A stretch of DNA of 64,000 bases from Planococcus maritimus. Lineage in GTDB: Bacteria > Bacillota > Bacilli > Bacillales_A > Planococcaceae. Of this stretch, positions 10,528 through 19,716 are shown in pieces (positions within the stretch are counted from its first letter, which is position 1; each line of letters opens with the position of its first letter). A program made the translations under genes and the position numbers. The notes beneath the pieces were generated by a model that was not told where the DNA came from, searched no databases, and worked only from the letters and a program-made list of their open reading frames with translations. The stretch covers positions 1 to 64,000 of the forward strand of contig NZ_LTZG01000068.1 of NCBI RefSeq assembly GCF_001592825.1, written 5' to 3'.

Positions 10528-10757
10528 CGTTGACGGGAAGAAGTAAGGAAGACATGCTCCAAAGAGAGGGTCATCACCGGCTGTAAGTGACCCGGGCCGC
10601 TGTGTTTCTGAAATGCCTCCCCGAGTGCTGAGTCGAATCAAGTAGACCAGACGTTTGCCTGCGTTAAAGGCTTCGAGAGAAAAGGGCAACCCCTTTTAAT
10701 CAGAGTGGAACCGCGCGGGAAAGCGTCTCTGTCAAGCAATTGACAGGGGCGCTTTTT
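10528..10757 (+). promoter_or_regulatory. T-box riboswitch, cysteine type, with terminator
   Basis: This 5' leader senses uncharged tRNA. The T-box core AGAGTGGAACCGCG lies at 10702-10715. The terminator stem AGCGTCTCTGTCA / TGACAGGGGCGCT with a T-run ends near 10757. Stem I is visible: a GGTCA(...)TGACC hairpin carrying a GGCTGTAAG apical element, then the specifier loop ...GAAA-TGC-CTCCCCGAG. The specifier reads TGC (10614-10616), a cysteine codon, which fits the downstream cysE and cysS. Uncharged tRNA-Cys should favour the antiterminator and raise serine acetyltransferase and CysRS synthesis. Confidence 0.93.
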
Positions 10758-10784
10758 ATATTGGAACAGAAAGGAGCAAGCCGC

Positions 10785-11455
10785 ATGTGGAAGTTATTGA
10801 AAGAAGATATTGATGTTATTTTTGAACAGGATCCCGCTGCCCGCAGTTACATTGAAGTGATGTTGACGTATGCCGGGCTGCACGCCATCTGGGCCCACCG
10901 GCTGGCGCATTTCTTCTTCAAGAAGAAACTATTTTTCATCGCGCGGGCGATTTCCCAGGTCAGCCGCTTTTTCACCGGTATTGAAATCCACCCGGGCGCT
11001 GTTATCGGCCGTCGGTTGTTTATCGACCATGGCATGGGTGTGGTTGTCGGGGAAACCTGTGAAATTGGCAACGATGTGACACTGTACCAAGGCGTCACAC
11101 TCGGTGGAACTGGCAAAGAGCGCGGCAAACGCCACCCGACACTCGCAGATAACGTACTCGTCGCGACAGGTGCTAAAGTGCTTGGGTCGATTACGGTCGG
11201 CGAAAACTCCAAAGTTGGAGCGGGCTCGGTCGTCTTAAAAGACGTGCCTGCGAATTCCACGGTCGTCGGCATTCCAGGAAAAGTCGTCATTCAGGACGGT
11301 GTTAAAGTGAAAAATCGTGACTTGAATCATCAGAATATGCCGGATCCTGTAATGGACAAATGCGATGGCATGGAAATGAAAATTGCTGCTTTGCAGCGTG
11401 AAGTGGAACAATTGAAACAGCAAAATAATCAGCAGCAGGAAGAAGGGAAGATGTT

Positions 11456-11459
<4 letters not shown>
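10785..11459 (+). CDS. cysE: serine O-acetyltransferase
   Basis: CysE acetylates L-serine with acetyl-CoA, the committed step to cysteine. The N-terminal helical SATase domain (residues 1-70) leads into a left-handed beta-helix with hexapeptide repeats and the [16 protein letters not shown] active-site segment, including the catalytic His. At 224 residues it is typical of the short Gram-positive type, and the polar glutamine-rich C-terminus (QQNNQQQ) is a low-complexity tail. AAGGAG precedes the ATG; an in-frame upstream start lies within the terminator and was rejected. It overlaps cysS by four bases. Confidence 0.95.
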
Positions 11460-12853
<1,394 letters not shown>

Positions 12854-12856
12854 GGC

Positions 12857-13273
12857 ATGGTGTTGAGAAAGCAAGATGTCGACCAATTGAATGCCCTAGC
12901 GCTCGCTTATATGGGCGATGCGGTGTATGAGACGGCCGTTCGCGCCCACTTGCTCCACGCGGGACGCGTCAAGCCGAACATTCTCCACCGGTCATCGACT
13001 GCATTCGTCTCGGCAAAGTCGCAGGCACTCATTTTGAAACGTTTTGTCGATGAAGGGATCTTGACTGAAACAGAGCTTGCCATTATGCGGCGGGGCCGCA
13101 ATGCCAAATCCGGTTCGGTGCCGAAAAACACCGACGTCCAGACCTATAATTTCAGCACCGCTTTTGAAGCGGTGCTCGGCTGGTTGTATTTAAAAGAAGA
13201 ACAGGAACGGCTGGATGAACTGATCAATTATGCAATCATCATTGCCGAAGAGCCGAGAGGAGTGATCAAATGA
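12857..13273 (+). CDS. mrnC: Mini-ribonuclease III
   Basis: MrnC matures the 5' and 3' ends of 23S rRNA in Bacilli. It consists of an RNase III catalytic domain without the dsRNA-binding domain, as the 138-residue length shows. The catalytic acidic motif LAYMGDAVYE lies near residue 17, and a second acidic cluster occurs in FEAVLGWLYL. The gene starts 4 bases after cysS and overlaps rlmB by four bases. In B. subtilis it occupies the same place in the same operon. Confidence 0.93.
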   Translation: MVLRKQDVDQLNALALAYMGDAVYETAVRAHLLHAGRVKPNILHRSSTAFVSAKSQALILKRFVDEGILTETELAIMRRGRNAKSGSVPKNTDVQTYNFSTAFEAVLGWLYLKEEQERLDELINYAIIIAEEPRGVIK

Positions 13274-14019
13274 CAGAAGAAACACCTGAAATCATCGGAG
13301 GCAAAAATCCGGTGCTAGAAGCATTGCGCGCGAAGCGTGACATCAATAAAATCTGGATCGCAGAAGGGGTCCAGAAAAAAGGCATCGCTGAGCTCCTGCA
13401 ATTGGCAAAAGAGCAAAAGGTATTGGTGCAGTTTGTCCCGAAAAAGAAAATCGACGGGCTGACCGATACGAATCATCAAGGAATCGCGGCAGCTGTCGCG
13501 GCTTATCGCTATGCAGAACTGGAAGAGTTGTTCGCTAAAGCTGAGGACAAGCAAGAAGATCCGTTTTTCCTGATCCTCGATGAATTGGAAGACCCCCATA
13601 ATCTGGGTTCGATTATGCGAACAGCGGATGCGGTTGGGGTTCATGGCTTGATCATTCCACAACGCCGTGCAGTCGGTTTGACCGGCGTCGTCGCAAAATC
13701 GTCCACAGGAGCGATTGAACACGTGCCGGTTGTGCGCGTCAATAATCTATCGCAGACGGTCGACGAATTGAAAAAGCGCGGCGTATGGATCGCGGGAACG
13801 GATGCTAAAGAATCAGCAGACTACCGGCGCATGGATGCGACCTTGCCGCTTGCTGTCATTATCGGTAGCGAGGGCAAAGGCATGAGCCGCATCCTGCGCG
13901 ACAAATGCGACTTCCTTTATCAATTGCCGATGGTTGGCCATGTGACCTCTTTGAATGCTTCGGTGGCGGCGAGCCTGTTGATGTATGAAGTCTATCGCAA
14001 TCGCCATCCACTCGGGTGA
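13270..14019 (+). CDS. rlmB: RlmB, 23S rRNA 2'-O-methyltransferase (SpoU family)
   Basis: RlmB-type enzymes methylate the 2'-OH of G2251 in the 23S rRNA P-loop. The N-terminal L30e-like substrate-binding domain is followed by the SPOUT catalytic domain. Motif 1 is LDELEDPHNLGSIMRTADAVG-like (near residue 100), motif 2 is IGSEGKGMSR, and motif 3 is LNASVAASLLMYE near the C-terminus. At 249 residues it is standard. ATGA overlap with mrnC indicates coupling of two 23S-maturation enzymes. The exact target nucleotide is inferred from family and synteny. Confidence 0.92.
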   Translation: MTEETPEIIGGKNPVLEALRAKRDINKIWIAEGVQKKGIAELLQLAKEQKVLVQFVPKKKIDGLTDTNHQGIAAAVAAYRYAELEELFAKAEDKQEDPFFLILDELEDPHNLGSIMRTADAVGVHGLIIPQRRAVGLTGVVAKSSTGAIEHVPVVRVNNLSQTVDELKKRGVWIAGTDAKESADYRRMDATLPLAVIIGSEGKGMSRILRDKCDFLYQLPMVGHVTSLNASVAASLLMYEVYRNRHPLG

Positions 14020-14023
14020 TGCG

Positions 14024-14533
14024 ATGAATATTCTGCTGGTGGATGGCTATAATATCATTGGCGATTGGGCGGAGCTGCAGGCGCTGAAGAATGAACGATT
14101 GGCCGATGCGCGCGACCGCCTCATTGAACGGATGGCTGAGTACCAAGGCTTTAAGGGCTGGCGCGTCATTGTCGTGTTTGATGCCCACTTGGTACCGGGA
14201 ATCGAAGCGAAAAATCTTCGGAGCGAAGTGGAAGTTATCTTCACACGATCGAGCGAAACGGCGGATGAGCGGATTGAGAAACTGGCGATCAGCCTAAATA
14301 GCCGGCGTGACCAAATTTATGTTGCCACTTCTGATTCGACCGAGCAATGGGTCATTTTTGCAAAAGGTGCCTTGCGCATTTCTGCACGCGAACTGGAAAT
14401 CGAAATGGAAGAAATCGATAAACGCATTGCCAAAAAAATTCGGGAAATTCAAGAGCAGCGCGGCATCTCGAAGATTCCACTTGAAGGCGAAGTGGCAGAA
14501 ATTTTTGAAAAATGGCGCCGTGGCCTCAAATGA
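14024..14533 (+). CDS. rae1: Rae1 (YacP), ribosome-dependent endoribonuclease
   Basis: YacP/Rae1 of B. subtilis is a NYN-domain nuclease that cleaves certain mRNAs in the ribosomal A site. The NYN signature ILLVDGYNIIGDW at residues 3-15 carries the first catalytic aspartate, and VVFDAH and VATSDSTEQW supply further acidic residues. The 169-residue length matches. I chose the ATG 4 bases after rlmB; a longer in-frame start would sit inside rlmB. It is the last gene before the sigH promoter, with no clear terminator between. Confidence 0.9.
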   Translation: MNILLVDGYNIIGDWAELQALKNERLADARDRLIERMAEYQGFKGWRVIVVFDAHLVPGIEAKNLRSEVEVIFTRSSETADERIEKLAISLNSRRDQIYVATSDSTEQWVIFAKGALRISARELEIEMEEIDKRIAKKIREIQEQRGISKIPLEGEVAEIFEKWRRGLK

Positions 14534-14537
14534 GTTG

Positions 14538-14567
14538 TTGACGCTCAATTTTTTCTTCCTGTATACT
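14538..14567 (+). promoter_or_regulatory. sigma-A promoter of sigH
   Basis: TTGACG and TATACT are separated by 18 bases, beginning 5 bases after the rae1 stop. I did not find an obvious AbrB site, though such sites lack a clear consensus. Confidence 0.75.
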
Positions 14568-14604
14568 GGAAATATCGAGGCTCACCCAATCGGAGGGATC
14601 ACCC

Positions 14605-15255
14605 GTGGAAAAATTTGAGCAAGTTCGCAACCGTAACTTTACTGAATTGGCAGATGAAGAACTTGTCGGTCTGGTCCACAACGGCAACACGGAAGCCTTG
14701 GATTTTCTGATTACCAAGTTCCGTCCGTTTGTGCGGATGAAAGCGCGTTCGTATTTTCTGATCGGCGCAGATAAAGAAGACATTATCCAAGAAGGAATGA
14801 TTGGCTTGTATAAAGCCATCCGTGATTTCAAGAGCGATAAATTGTCTTCCTTCCGCGCATTTGCCGAACTGTGCATCATCCGCCAGATTATCACGGCGAT
14901 CAAAACAGCGACCCGCCAGAAACATATTCCGTTGAATTCCTACGTCTCTCTCGACAAGCCGATTTATGACGAAGAGTCAGACCGGACCTTGATGGATGTC
15001 CTTGCCGGAAGCGGTGCGGACGATCCGGAAGAGCTGATGATCCATAACGAGGAATTCCGCTATATGGAAGGCAAAATGGATGAAGTGCTGAGCGAGTTGG
15101 AGCGCGAAGTGTTAACGCTTTATCTCGATGGACAGTCTTACCAGGAAATCTCTGAAAAGCTCGAACGGCATGTGAAATCGATTGATAATGCCTTGCAGCG
15201 AGTCAAGCGAAAATTAGAACGGCATCTGCAGGCCAGTGAAAGCCGGACCTCGTAG
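14605..15255 (+). CDS. sigH: RNA polymerase sigma factor SigH (sigma-30)
   Basis: SigH directs early stationary-phase, competence and, in spore formers, early sporulation transcription. The region 2 core (MKARSYFLIGADKEDIIQEG and the following GLYKAIRDFK) and the region 4.2 helix-turn-helix (YQEISEKLERHVKSIDNALQ) are almost identical to the B. subtilis protein. At 216 residues it is full length. The start is GTG with GGAGGG upstream. Its retention in a genome lacking neighbouring sporulation genes suggests a role in competence or the stationary phase. Confidence 0.96.
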   Translation: MEKFEQVRNRNFTELADEELVGLVHNGNTEALDFLITKFRPFVRMKARSYFLIGADKEDIIQEGMIGLYKAIRDFKSDKLSSFRAFAELCIIRQIITAIKTATRQKHIPLNSYVSLDKPIYDEESDRTLMDVLAGSGADDPEELMIHNEEFRYMEGKMDEVLSELEREVLTLYLDGQSYQEISEKLERHVKSIDNALQRVKRKLERHLQASESRTS

Positions 15256-15260
15256 TACTA

Positions 15261-15287
15261 TTGACAGCAAGTTTTTATGATGATACT
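15261..15287 (+). promoter_or_regulatory. probable promoter of rpmG-secE
   Basis: A perfect TTGACA is followed after 15 bases by GATACT. The spacing is slightly short. It lies between the sigH stop and the rpmG ribosome site. Confidence 0.55.
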
Positions 15288-15323
15288 CTTGAAAAAGCTG
15301 TAAAATAGAGCAAGGTGATAAAA

Positions 15324-15470
15324 ATGGCTAAAAAAATCGTGTTGAGCTGCTCGAAATGTGCTTCCCGAAATTATTCGGTACCTGCGAAAGCGGATTCAAG
15401 CACACGTTTGGAACTCAAAAAATTCTGTGCTCATTGCAACGAGCACACCGTGCATAAACAAACGAAATAA
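15324..15470 (+). CDS. rpmG: 50S ribosomal protein L33 (zinc-binding form)
   Basis: This 48-codon gene encodes L33 of the large subunit. The start MAKKIVLSCSKC and two CxxC pairs (Cys9/Cys12 and Cys36/Cys39) mark the zinc-binding C+ paralogue rather than the zinc-independent one induced by zinc starvation. It sits directly before secE, the conserved position in Bacilli. An AAGGTG ribosome site lies 8 bases upstream of the ATG. Confidence 0.93.
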   Translation: MAKKIVLSCSKCASRNYSVPAKADSSTRLELKKFCAHCNEHTVHKQTK

Positions 15471-15529
15471 TCTTGCTGTGAATGCCGGACGATATAGAGT
15501 GATTTTGAAATTCGGAGGTTTTTACGATA

Positions 15530-15715
15530 ATGGGTAACATTGGCGATTTCTTTAAAAATGTCATTTCGGAAATGAGAAAAGTCAGCTGGCCAAAACGCAA
15601 GGAATTGACGCGCTACACAATCGTCGTCTTGTCCACGGTCATCTTCATGGCTCTTTTCTTCGCATTGATCGATACCGGCATATCGGAATTATTCCGTTGG
15701 TTCCTGGCCCTGTAA
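15530..15715 (+). CDS. secE: SecE, preprotein translocase subunit
   Basis: SecE clamps SecY in the membrane channel. The 61-residue single-span Gram-positive form has an amphipathic N-terminal helix with the conserved EMRKVSWPKRKEL motif. One transmembrane segment follows (IVVLSTVIFMALFFALI). A CGGAGG ribosome site precedes the ATG. A terminator-like hairpin lies between it and nusG. Confidence 0.95.
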   Translation: MGNIGDFFKNVISEMRKVSWPKRKELTRYTIVVLSTVIFMALFFALIDTGISELFRWFLAL

Positions 15716-15742
15716 CACAGTCATAAGAATAACGAAAAATAG

Positions 15743-15769
15743 CCCGTCATTCCATGGAACGGGTTTTTT
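15743..15769 (+). terminator. terminator or attenuator between secE and nusG
   Basis: CCCGT...ACGGG with an inner TCC/GGA continuation is followed by six T. It splits secE from nusG, which in many bacteria are simply cotranscribed. Confidence 0.75.
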
Positions 15770-15811
15770 CATTTGTAAAAAAGGAGGGATGGACGCTTAG
15801 TCCGCTCGAAT

Positions 15812-16345
15812 ATGGAGAAAAATTGGTATGTAGTCCATACGTATTCCGGTTACGAAAACAAGGTAAAAGCAAACCTGGAAAAGCGCGTAGAAACAATGGG
15901 AATGGAAGATTTGATTTTCCGCGTCATCATCCCTGAAGAACAGGAAACAGATTTCAAAGACGGTAAAAAACGCACTGTGATGCGCAAAACCTTCCCCGGT
16001 TATGTGCTCGTTGAATTGGTCATGACCGATGAATCTTGGTATGTTGTCCGCAATACGCCGGGAGTCACTGGCTTTATCGGCTCATCAGGCGGAGGCGCGA
16101 AACCGACGCCGCTCTTAGAAGAGGAAGTAGATTTCATCCTCAAGCAAATGGGTATGACCGAGCGCAAAGTAGATATCGACTTTGCCGTAGCGGATACTGT
16201 CGAAGTCATGGAAGGGCCATTCGCCAACTTCCAAGGGAAGGTCGAAGAAATCGACGATACGAAAGGCAAAGTCAAAGTGTCGATCGACATCTTCGGACGC
16301 GAAACAAAAATGGAGCTCGATTTCGAGCAGGTCCAAAAAGTATAA
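15812..16345 (+). CDS. nusG: NusG, transcription elongation and termination factor
   Basis: NusG binds RNA polymerase through its NGN domain and in Bacilli stimulates pausing and intrinsic termination. The NGN domain begins at NWYVVHTYSGYENKVK and includes FPGYVLVE and VRNTPGVTGF. The KOW domain begins near residue 130 (GPFANFQGKVEEID). At 177 residues it is standard. The start agrees with family members, but the only strong ribosome site (AAGGAGGG, 15781-15788) lies 23 bases upstream, and no alternative in-frame start exists closer to it. A four-codon reading frame (ATG GAC GCT TAG) lies directly after that site. Confidence 0.95.
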   Translation: MEKNWYVVHTYSGYENKVKANLEKRVETMGMEDLIFRVIIPEEQETDFKDGKKRTVMRKTFPGYVLVELVMTDESWYVVRNTPGVTGFIGSSGGGAKPTPLLEEEVDFILKQMGMTERKVDIDFAVADTVEVMEGPFANFQGKVEEIDDTKGKVKVSIDIFGRETKMELDFEQVQKV

Positions 16346-16354
16346 CAAGCCCCC

Positions 16355-16383
16355 TTGCTATTTTTTTGCAATGGTGGTATCAT
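16355..16383 (+). promoter_or_regulatory. probable promoter of rplK-rplA
   Basis: TTGCTA and TATCAT are separated by 17 bases, about 10 bases after nusG. The -35 box is a weak match. A conserved leader of about 130 bases follows. Confidence 0.5.
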
Positions 16384-16467
16384 TTCATAGGTCAGACTGC
16401 CAAAGGGCAGCATCTGTACTAACCAATTAATTCTATCAACGAAAATCAAGTTGACGGACAGATATGA

Positions 16468-16492
16468 GTGGGAGGGGCAACCCTATTACCAC
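16468..16492 (+). promoter_or_regulatory. L1-binding mimic in the rplK leader
   Basis: GTGGGAGGGG...TTACCAC can fold with GTGG/CCAC paired and GGG/CCC inside. The GTGGGAGG...ACCAC combination resembles the L1-stalk helix of 23S rRNA, the target that autoregulatory L1 mRNA sites mimic. The AAGGAGGTG ribosome site of rplK follows closely, so bound L1 could block initiation. Confidence 0.6.
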
Positions 16493-16518
16493 ATCACGGA
16501 CTTAAGGAGGTGTGTTTC

Positions 16519-16944
16519 GTGGCTAAAAAAGTAGTTAAAGTCGTAAAATTGCAGATTCCTGCAGCAAAAGCTAACCCAGCGCCGCCAGTAGGACCAGCAC
16601 TAGGTCAAGCAGGCGTCAACATCATGGGCTTCTGTAAAGAATTTAACGCGCGTACTGCTGAACAAGCAGGACTTATTATTCCGGTTGAGATTTCGGTATT
16701 TGAAGACCGTTCATTTACTTTCATTACGAAAACTCCGCCAGCTGCAGTTCTATTGAAGAAAGCAGCAGGTATTGAATCAGGTTCAGGTGAACCAAACCGC
16801 AATAAAGTAGCGACTGTGAAACGCGACCAAGTTCGCGAAATCGCAGAAACTAAAATGCCAGATCTAAATGCCGCTTCAGTTGAAGCTGCTATGTTGATGG
16901 TTGAAGGTACTGCTCGCAGCATGGGCATTACAATCGAAGACTAA
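16519..16944 (+). CDS. rplK: 50S ribosomal protein L11
   Basis: L11 forms the GTPase-associated stalk base with 23S rRNA and is needed for RelA-dependent stringent signalling. The protein starts at [15 protein letters not shown] and shows the proline-rich linker [12 protein letters not shown] and the C-terminal rRNA-binding domain ending [12 protein letters not shown] start directly after AAGGAGGTG gives the standard 141 residues; a longer frame through the leader is not a gene. It is the first gene of rplK-rplA. Confidence 0.97.
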   Translation: MAKKVVKVVKLQIPAAKANPAPPVGPALGQAGVNIMGFCKEFNARTAEQAGLIIPVEISVFEDRSFTFITKTPPAAVLLKKAAGIESGSGEPNRNKVATVKRDQVREIAETKMPDLNAASVEAAMLMVEGTARSMGITIED

Positions 16945-16966
16945 TTTCAAGAAGTTGTTTTTGGAT

Positions 16967-16999
16967 GGGTTGCGCAGTTCAACGCGAACAGCGCAGCCC
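16967..16999 (+). other. hairpin between rplK and rplA
   Basis: GGGTTGCGC pairs with GCGCAGCCC (9 pairs, one G-T) around a 15-base loop. There is no T-run, so it is not a terminator; it may stabilise or process the mRNA next to the second L1-type site. Confidence 0.55.
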
Positions 17000-17005
17000 T
17001 TAATC

Positions 17006-17031
17006 GTGGGAGGTTCAATCCGTTAGACCAC
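17006..17031 (+). promoter_or_regulatory. second L1-binding mimic, before rplA
   Basis: GTGGGAGG...TTAGACCAC repeats the motif seen in the rplK leader and is again followed within 6 bases by an AAGGAGG ribosome site. Two copies in one operon would allow L1 to control each gene separately. Confidence 0.6.
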
Positions 17032-17050
17032 AACAAGGAGGACGTTTAAA

Positions 17051-17749
17051 ATGGCTAAAACAGGCAAAAAGCTGCAAGAAGCAGCAAAACTGATCGACCG
17101 TTCTAAGCTCTACGAAGCAAAAGAAGCGATTGAACTTGCTAAAAAAGCAAGCACAGTCAACTTTGATGCTACTGTAGAAGTCGCTTTCCGCCTAGGAATC
17201 GACACGCGTAAAAATGACCAGCAAATCCGTGGGGCAGTCGTGCTTCCAAACGGTACTGGTAAAACTCAGAGCGTTTTGGTTTTCGCTAAAGGCGACAAAC
17301 TTAAAGAAGCTCAAGAAGCAGGCGCTGACTATGTTGGCGATGCTGAGTACATCCAAAAAATCCAACAAGGCTGGTTCGAATTCGACGTTATCGTCGCTAC
17401 TCCGGACATGATGGGCGAAGTTGGTAAACTTGGACGCGTTCTTGGACCAAAAGGCTTGATGCCAAACCCGAAAACAGGCACAGTTACATTTGATGTAGCG
17501 AAAGCTGTTCAGGAAATCAAGGCTGGTAAAGTGGAATACCGCGCAGAAAAATCTGGTATCATTCACGCACCAATCGGCAAAGTGTCTTTCGAAGACGACA
17601 AACTTGCTGAAAACTTGCAAGCAATCTATGACGTGATCTTGAAAGCTAAGCCATCTGCTGCTAAAGGCACGTACATGAAATCCCTAAACGTAACGACTAC
17701 AATGGGACCTGCTGTTAAAGTAGACCCTGCAAAAGTAGTAGTTAAATAA
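17051..17749 (+). CDS. rplA: 50S ribosomal protein L1
   Basis: L1 forms the mobile stalk that ejects deacylated tRNA and in many bacteria represses its own operon by binding a leader mimic of its rRNA site. The 232-residue protein has the conserved [18 protein letters not shown] segment near residue 125 and a two-domain layout. The ATG follows an AAGGAGG site. Its stop is directly followed by a new strong promoter for rplJ-rplL. Confidence 0.97.
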   Translation: MAKTGKKLQEAAKLIDRSKLYEAKEAIELAKKASTVNFDATVEVAFRLGIDTRKNDQQIRGAVVLPNGTGKTQSVLVFAKGDKLKEAQEAGADYVGDAEYIQKIQQGWFEFDVIVATPDMMGEVGKLGRVLGPKGLMPNPKTGTVTFDVAKAVQEIKAGKVEYRAEKSGIIHAPIGKVSFEDDKLAENLQAIYDVILKAKPSAAKGTYMKSLNVTTTMGPAVKVDPAKVVVK

Positions 17750-17753
17750 AATA

Positions 17754-17782
17754 TTGACATTCTTTCGCAACTTCGCTATAAT
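17754..17782 (+). promoter_or_regulatory. strong sigma-A promoter of rplJ-rplL
   Basis: A perfect TTGACA and a perfect TATAAT are separated by 17 bases. The -10 hexamer sits at the start of the loop of a perfect inverted repeat (see the adjoining entry). Confidence 0.88.
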
Positions 17783-17792
17783 GGCGAAGTTG
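17768..17792 (+). repeat. 9-bp inverted repeat centred on the rplJ -10 box
   Basis: CAACTTCGC - TATAATG - GCGAAGTTG is a perfect palindrome whose seven-base centre is the -10 box plus one base. This symmetry is what a dimeric DNA-binding protein would need, but no factor is known to me. Confidence 0.7.
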
Positions 17793-17807
17793 TGAAATAA
17801 CCATTTG

Positions 17808-17934
17808 TACCGCAGACAGTAGGGGCGGCTTGCCGCTTAATGAATCCCTGCCGAGGACATGATGAATTCAGATTCCATCTTAATTGATGCTGATTTTATG
17901 CCTCTGCGTCTGTACTGGACCAGAGGCTTTTCTT
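17808..17934 (+). promoter_or_regulatory. L10 (rplJ) leader with attenuator
   Basis: The leader carries the conserved CGCAGACAGTAGG...CTTAATGAATCCCTGCCGAGG core of the Firmicutes L10 leader. It ends in a terminator-like hairpin GCCTCTG / CAGAGGC (17900-17927) with TTTTCTT. In this family the L10(L12) complex binds the core and favours termination, giving autoregulation. The identification is from memory of the motif. Confidence 0.85.
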
Positions 17935-17977
17935 ATGGACGAACGGTATGAATGACAAATCTATAGGAGGTGCCCAC

Positions 17978-18478
17978 ATGAGCAAAGCAATTGAAACGAA
18001 AAAAGTTGTTGTGCAAACAATCGCTGACAAATTCGACGCTGCTGCATCAGTTGTCGTTGTTGACTACCGCGGTTTGAATGTTGCCCAACTTACAGAACTT
18101 CGTAAACAGCTTCGTGAGGAAGGCATCGAGTTTAAAGTTTACAAAAACTCTATGACTCGCCGCGCGACAGAAGTTCACGGCCTAGAAGCGATCAACGAAC
18201 ACTTCACAGGACCGAACGCTATCGCATTCTCAAACGAAGATGTAGTTGCTCCGGCGCGAATCATCAACGAATTCGCAAAAGGCAACGAAGCACTAGAAAT
18301 TAAAGCGGGTATCATTGAAGGCAATGTTGCATCTGCAGATGAAATGAAAGCTCTTGCTGAACTTCCATCACGCGATGGCCTATTGTCTATGCTACTCAGC
18401 GTACTACAAGCTCCAGTCCGCAACTTCGCTGCTACTACTAAAGCTGTTGCAGACCAAAAAGAAGAACAGGGCGCATAA
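17978..18478 (+). CDS. rplJ: 50S ribosomal protein L10
   Basis: L10 anchors L7/L12 dimers on the stalk base. The protein starts [19 protein letters not shown], has the [20 protein letters not shown] rRNA-binding region and a C-terminal helix that carries the L12 dimers. TAGGAGGTG precedes the ATG, giving the usual 166 residues; an upstream in-frame ATG lies between the attenuator and the ribosome site. It is expected to be limited by the L10 leader. Confidence 0.97.
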   Translation: MSKAIETKKVVVQTIADKFDAAASVVVVDYRGLNVAQLTELRKQLREEGIEFKVYKNSMTRRATEVHGLEAINEHFTGPNAIAFSNEDVVAPARIINEFAKGNEALEIKAGIIEGNVASADEMKALAELPSRDGLLSMLLSVLQAPVRNFAATTKAVADQKEEQGA

Positions 18479-18532
18479 TCTTTTAGCATCCTGAGCACGA
18501 CAAAAAATCACCTATCATAGGAGGAAATTATA

Positions 18533-18892
18533 ATGACACAAGAACAAATTCTAGACGCAATCAAAGAAATGACAATTCTTCAACTAAACGACCTAGTTAA
18601 AGCAATCGAAGACGAGTTCGGCGTAACTGCTGCTGCTCCAGTTGCTGCAGCTGCTGCTGGTGGCGCTGCTGAAGAAGAGCAAACTGAGTTCGACGTAATC
18701 CTTAACTCTGCTGGCGACCAAAAAATCAAAGTCATCAAAGTTGTTCGCGAAGTTACAGGTCTTGGCCTGAAAGAAGCGAAAGGTCTTGTTGACGAAGCTC
18801 CTAAAGCTCTTAAAGAAGGCGCTTCTAAAGAAGAAGCTGAAGAAATCAAAGCTAAACTTGAAGAAGTTGGCGCATCTGTAGAATTCAAATAA
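18533..18892 (+). CDS. rplL: 50S ribosomal protein L7/L12
   Basis: L7/L12 is the multicopy stalk protein that recruits translation factors. The N-terminal dimerisation domain, an alanine-rich hinge ([14 protein letters not shown], residues 34-47) and the factor-binding C-terminal domain ([20 protein letters not shown]) are all clear. At 119 residues it is typical. An AGGAGG site precedes the ATG. A strong terminator ends the rplJ-rplL transcript. Confidence 0.98.
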   Translation: MTQEQILDAIKEMTILQLNDLVKAIEDEFGVTAAAPVAAAAAGGAAEEEQTEFDVILNSAGDQKIKVIKVVREVTGLGLKEAKGLVDEAPKALKEGASKEEAEEIKAKLEEVGASVEFK

Positions 18893-18916
18893 TATCACTG
18901 CTCTATAAGAAAGAAA

Positions 18917-18945
18917 GCTCGTCAGTATTTACCGACGGGCTTTTT
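18917..18945 (+). terminator. terminator of rplJ-rplL
   Basis: GCTCGTC pairs with GACGGGC around a 10-base loop and is followed by TTTTTCTTCTTTTT. Confidence 0.88.
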
Positions 18946-19005
18946 CTTCTTTTTAAATCCAATCCAAGGGAAACTTGAGATTGTATGATGGAAGGAGGGC
19001 TCCGT

Positions 19006-19608
19006 ATGTCCCAACATTATTATTCCAAAAATCCTCAAACTAAGAGCAAACCCCAAGAGTGGACCTACACATTGCGGGGCGAGACGTTCCGGTTTCAAAC
19101 GGATTCAGGCGTTTTCAGTAAAAATGAGATCGACTTCGGTTCAAGGCTATTGATTGAGGCCTTTGATGAACCAGCTATAGAGGGTCCCATTCTTGATGTC
19201 GGGTGCGGCTATGGACCGATCGGAATGGCTATCGCCAACGCATTTCCACAAAGACATGTGCATATGGTAGACATTAATGCTAGAGCCATTGAACTCGCAC
19301 AAAAAAACACCGTATTAAACGGTGTTGAAAATGTTTCAGTCTATGAAAGTGACGGCTTGTCTAGTGTTGAACAGCAGGGCTTCGGTGCTATTTTAACCAA
19401 TCCGCCGATACGTGCGGGAAAAGAGACGATTTTTCGGTTTTACGAAGAAGCCTACACGAAACTCGCAGCTGCTGGATCGCTGTGGGTGGTCATACAGAAA
19501 AAGCAGGGAGCCGCTTCGACTCAGGAGAAATTGCAGGAGTTGTTCGGTGACGTTCGAGTCGCTGATAAGAAGAAGGGGTACTTTATTTTCGAGGCCAGAA
19601 AAGTTTGA
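19006..19608 (+). CDS. class I SAM methyltransferase, YbxB/RsmC-like
   Basis: This is the orthologue of B. subtilis YbxB by sequence and position (between rplL and rpoB). It resembles the catalytic half of RsmC, which makes m2G in 16S rRNA. The SAM-binding motif ILDVGCGYGPIG lies near residue 64, and the catalytic base-methyltransferase motif LTNPPIRAGK near residue 130. At 200 residues it lacks the N-terminal pseudo-domain of E. coli RsmC. AAGGAGGG sits just before the chosen ATG; two earlier in-frame ATGs lie upstream of that site. The rRNA target is inferred. Confidence 0.88.
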   Translation: MSQHYYSKNPQTKSKPQEWTYTLRGETFRFQTDSGVFSKNEIDFGSRLLIEAFDEPAIEGPILDVGCGYGPIGMAIANAFPQRHVHMVDINARAIELAQKNTVLNGVENVSVYESDGLSSVEQQGFGAILTNPPIRAGKETIFRFYEEAYTKLAAAGSLWVVIQKKQGAASTQEKLQELFGDVRVADKKKGYFIFEARKV

Positions 19609-19609
19609 C

Positions 19610-19636
19610 TTGACAAAACGCCTGTGATATTATAAT
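19610..19636 (+). promoter_or_regulatory. probable promoter of rpoB-rpoC
   Basis: A perfect TTGACA is followed by TATAAT after 15 bases, somewhat short of the ideal 17. The region is AT-rich and precedes a leader of about 180 bases. Confidence 0.6.
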
Positions 19637-19716
19637 AAAATGCAAAAAATATTATTTTGAGGTCGTTTGCCCTTTTTCGGGCAGAGCATGGCGGCCAGTT
19701 TTAACATGTGTAAACC

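Noticed and set aside
15754-15936. 60-codon frame overlapping the nusG start
   Set aside because: It runs through the secE-nusG terminator and into nusG in another frame, with no ribosome site.
16349-16367. Terminator after nusG (CAAG-CCCC-CTTG then T-run)
   Set aside because: Only a four-pair stem; it overlaps the probable rplK promoter and is too weak to call.
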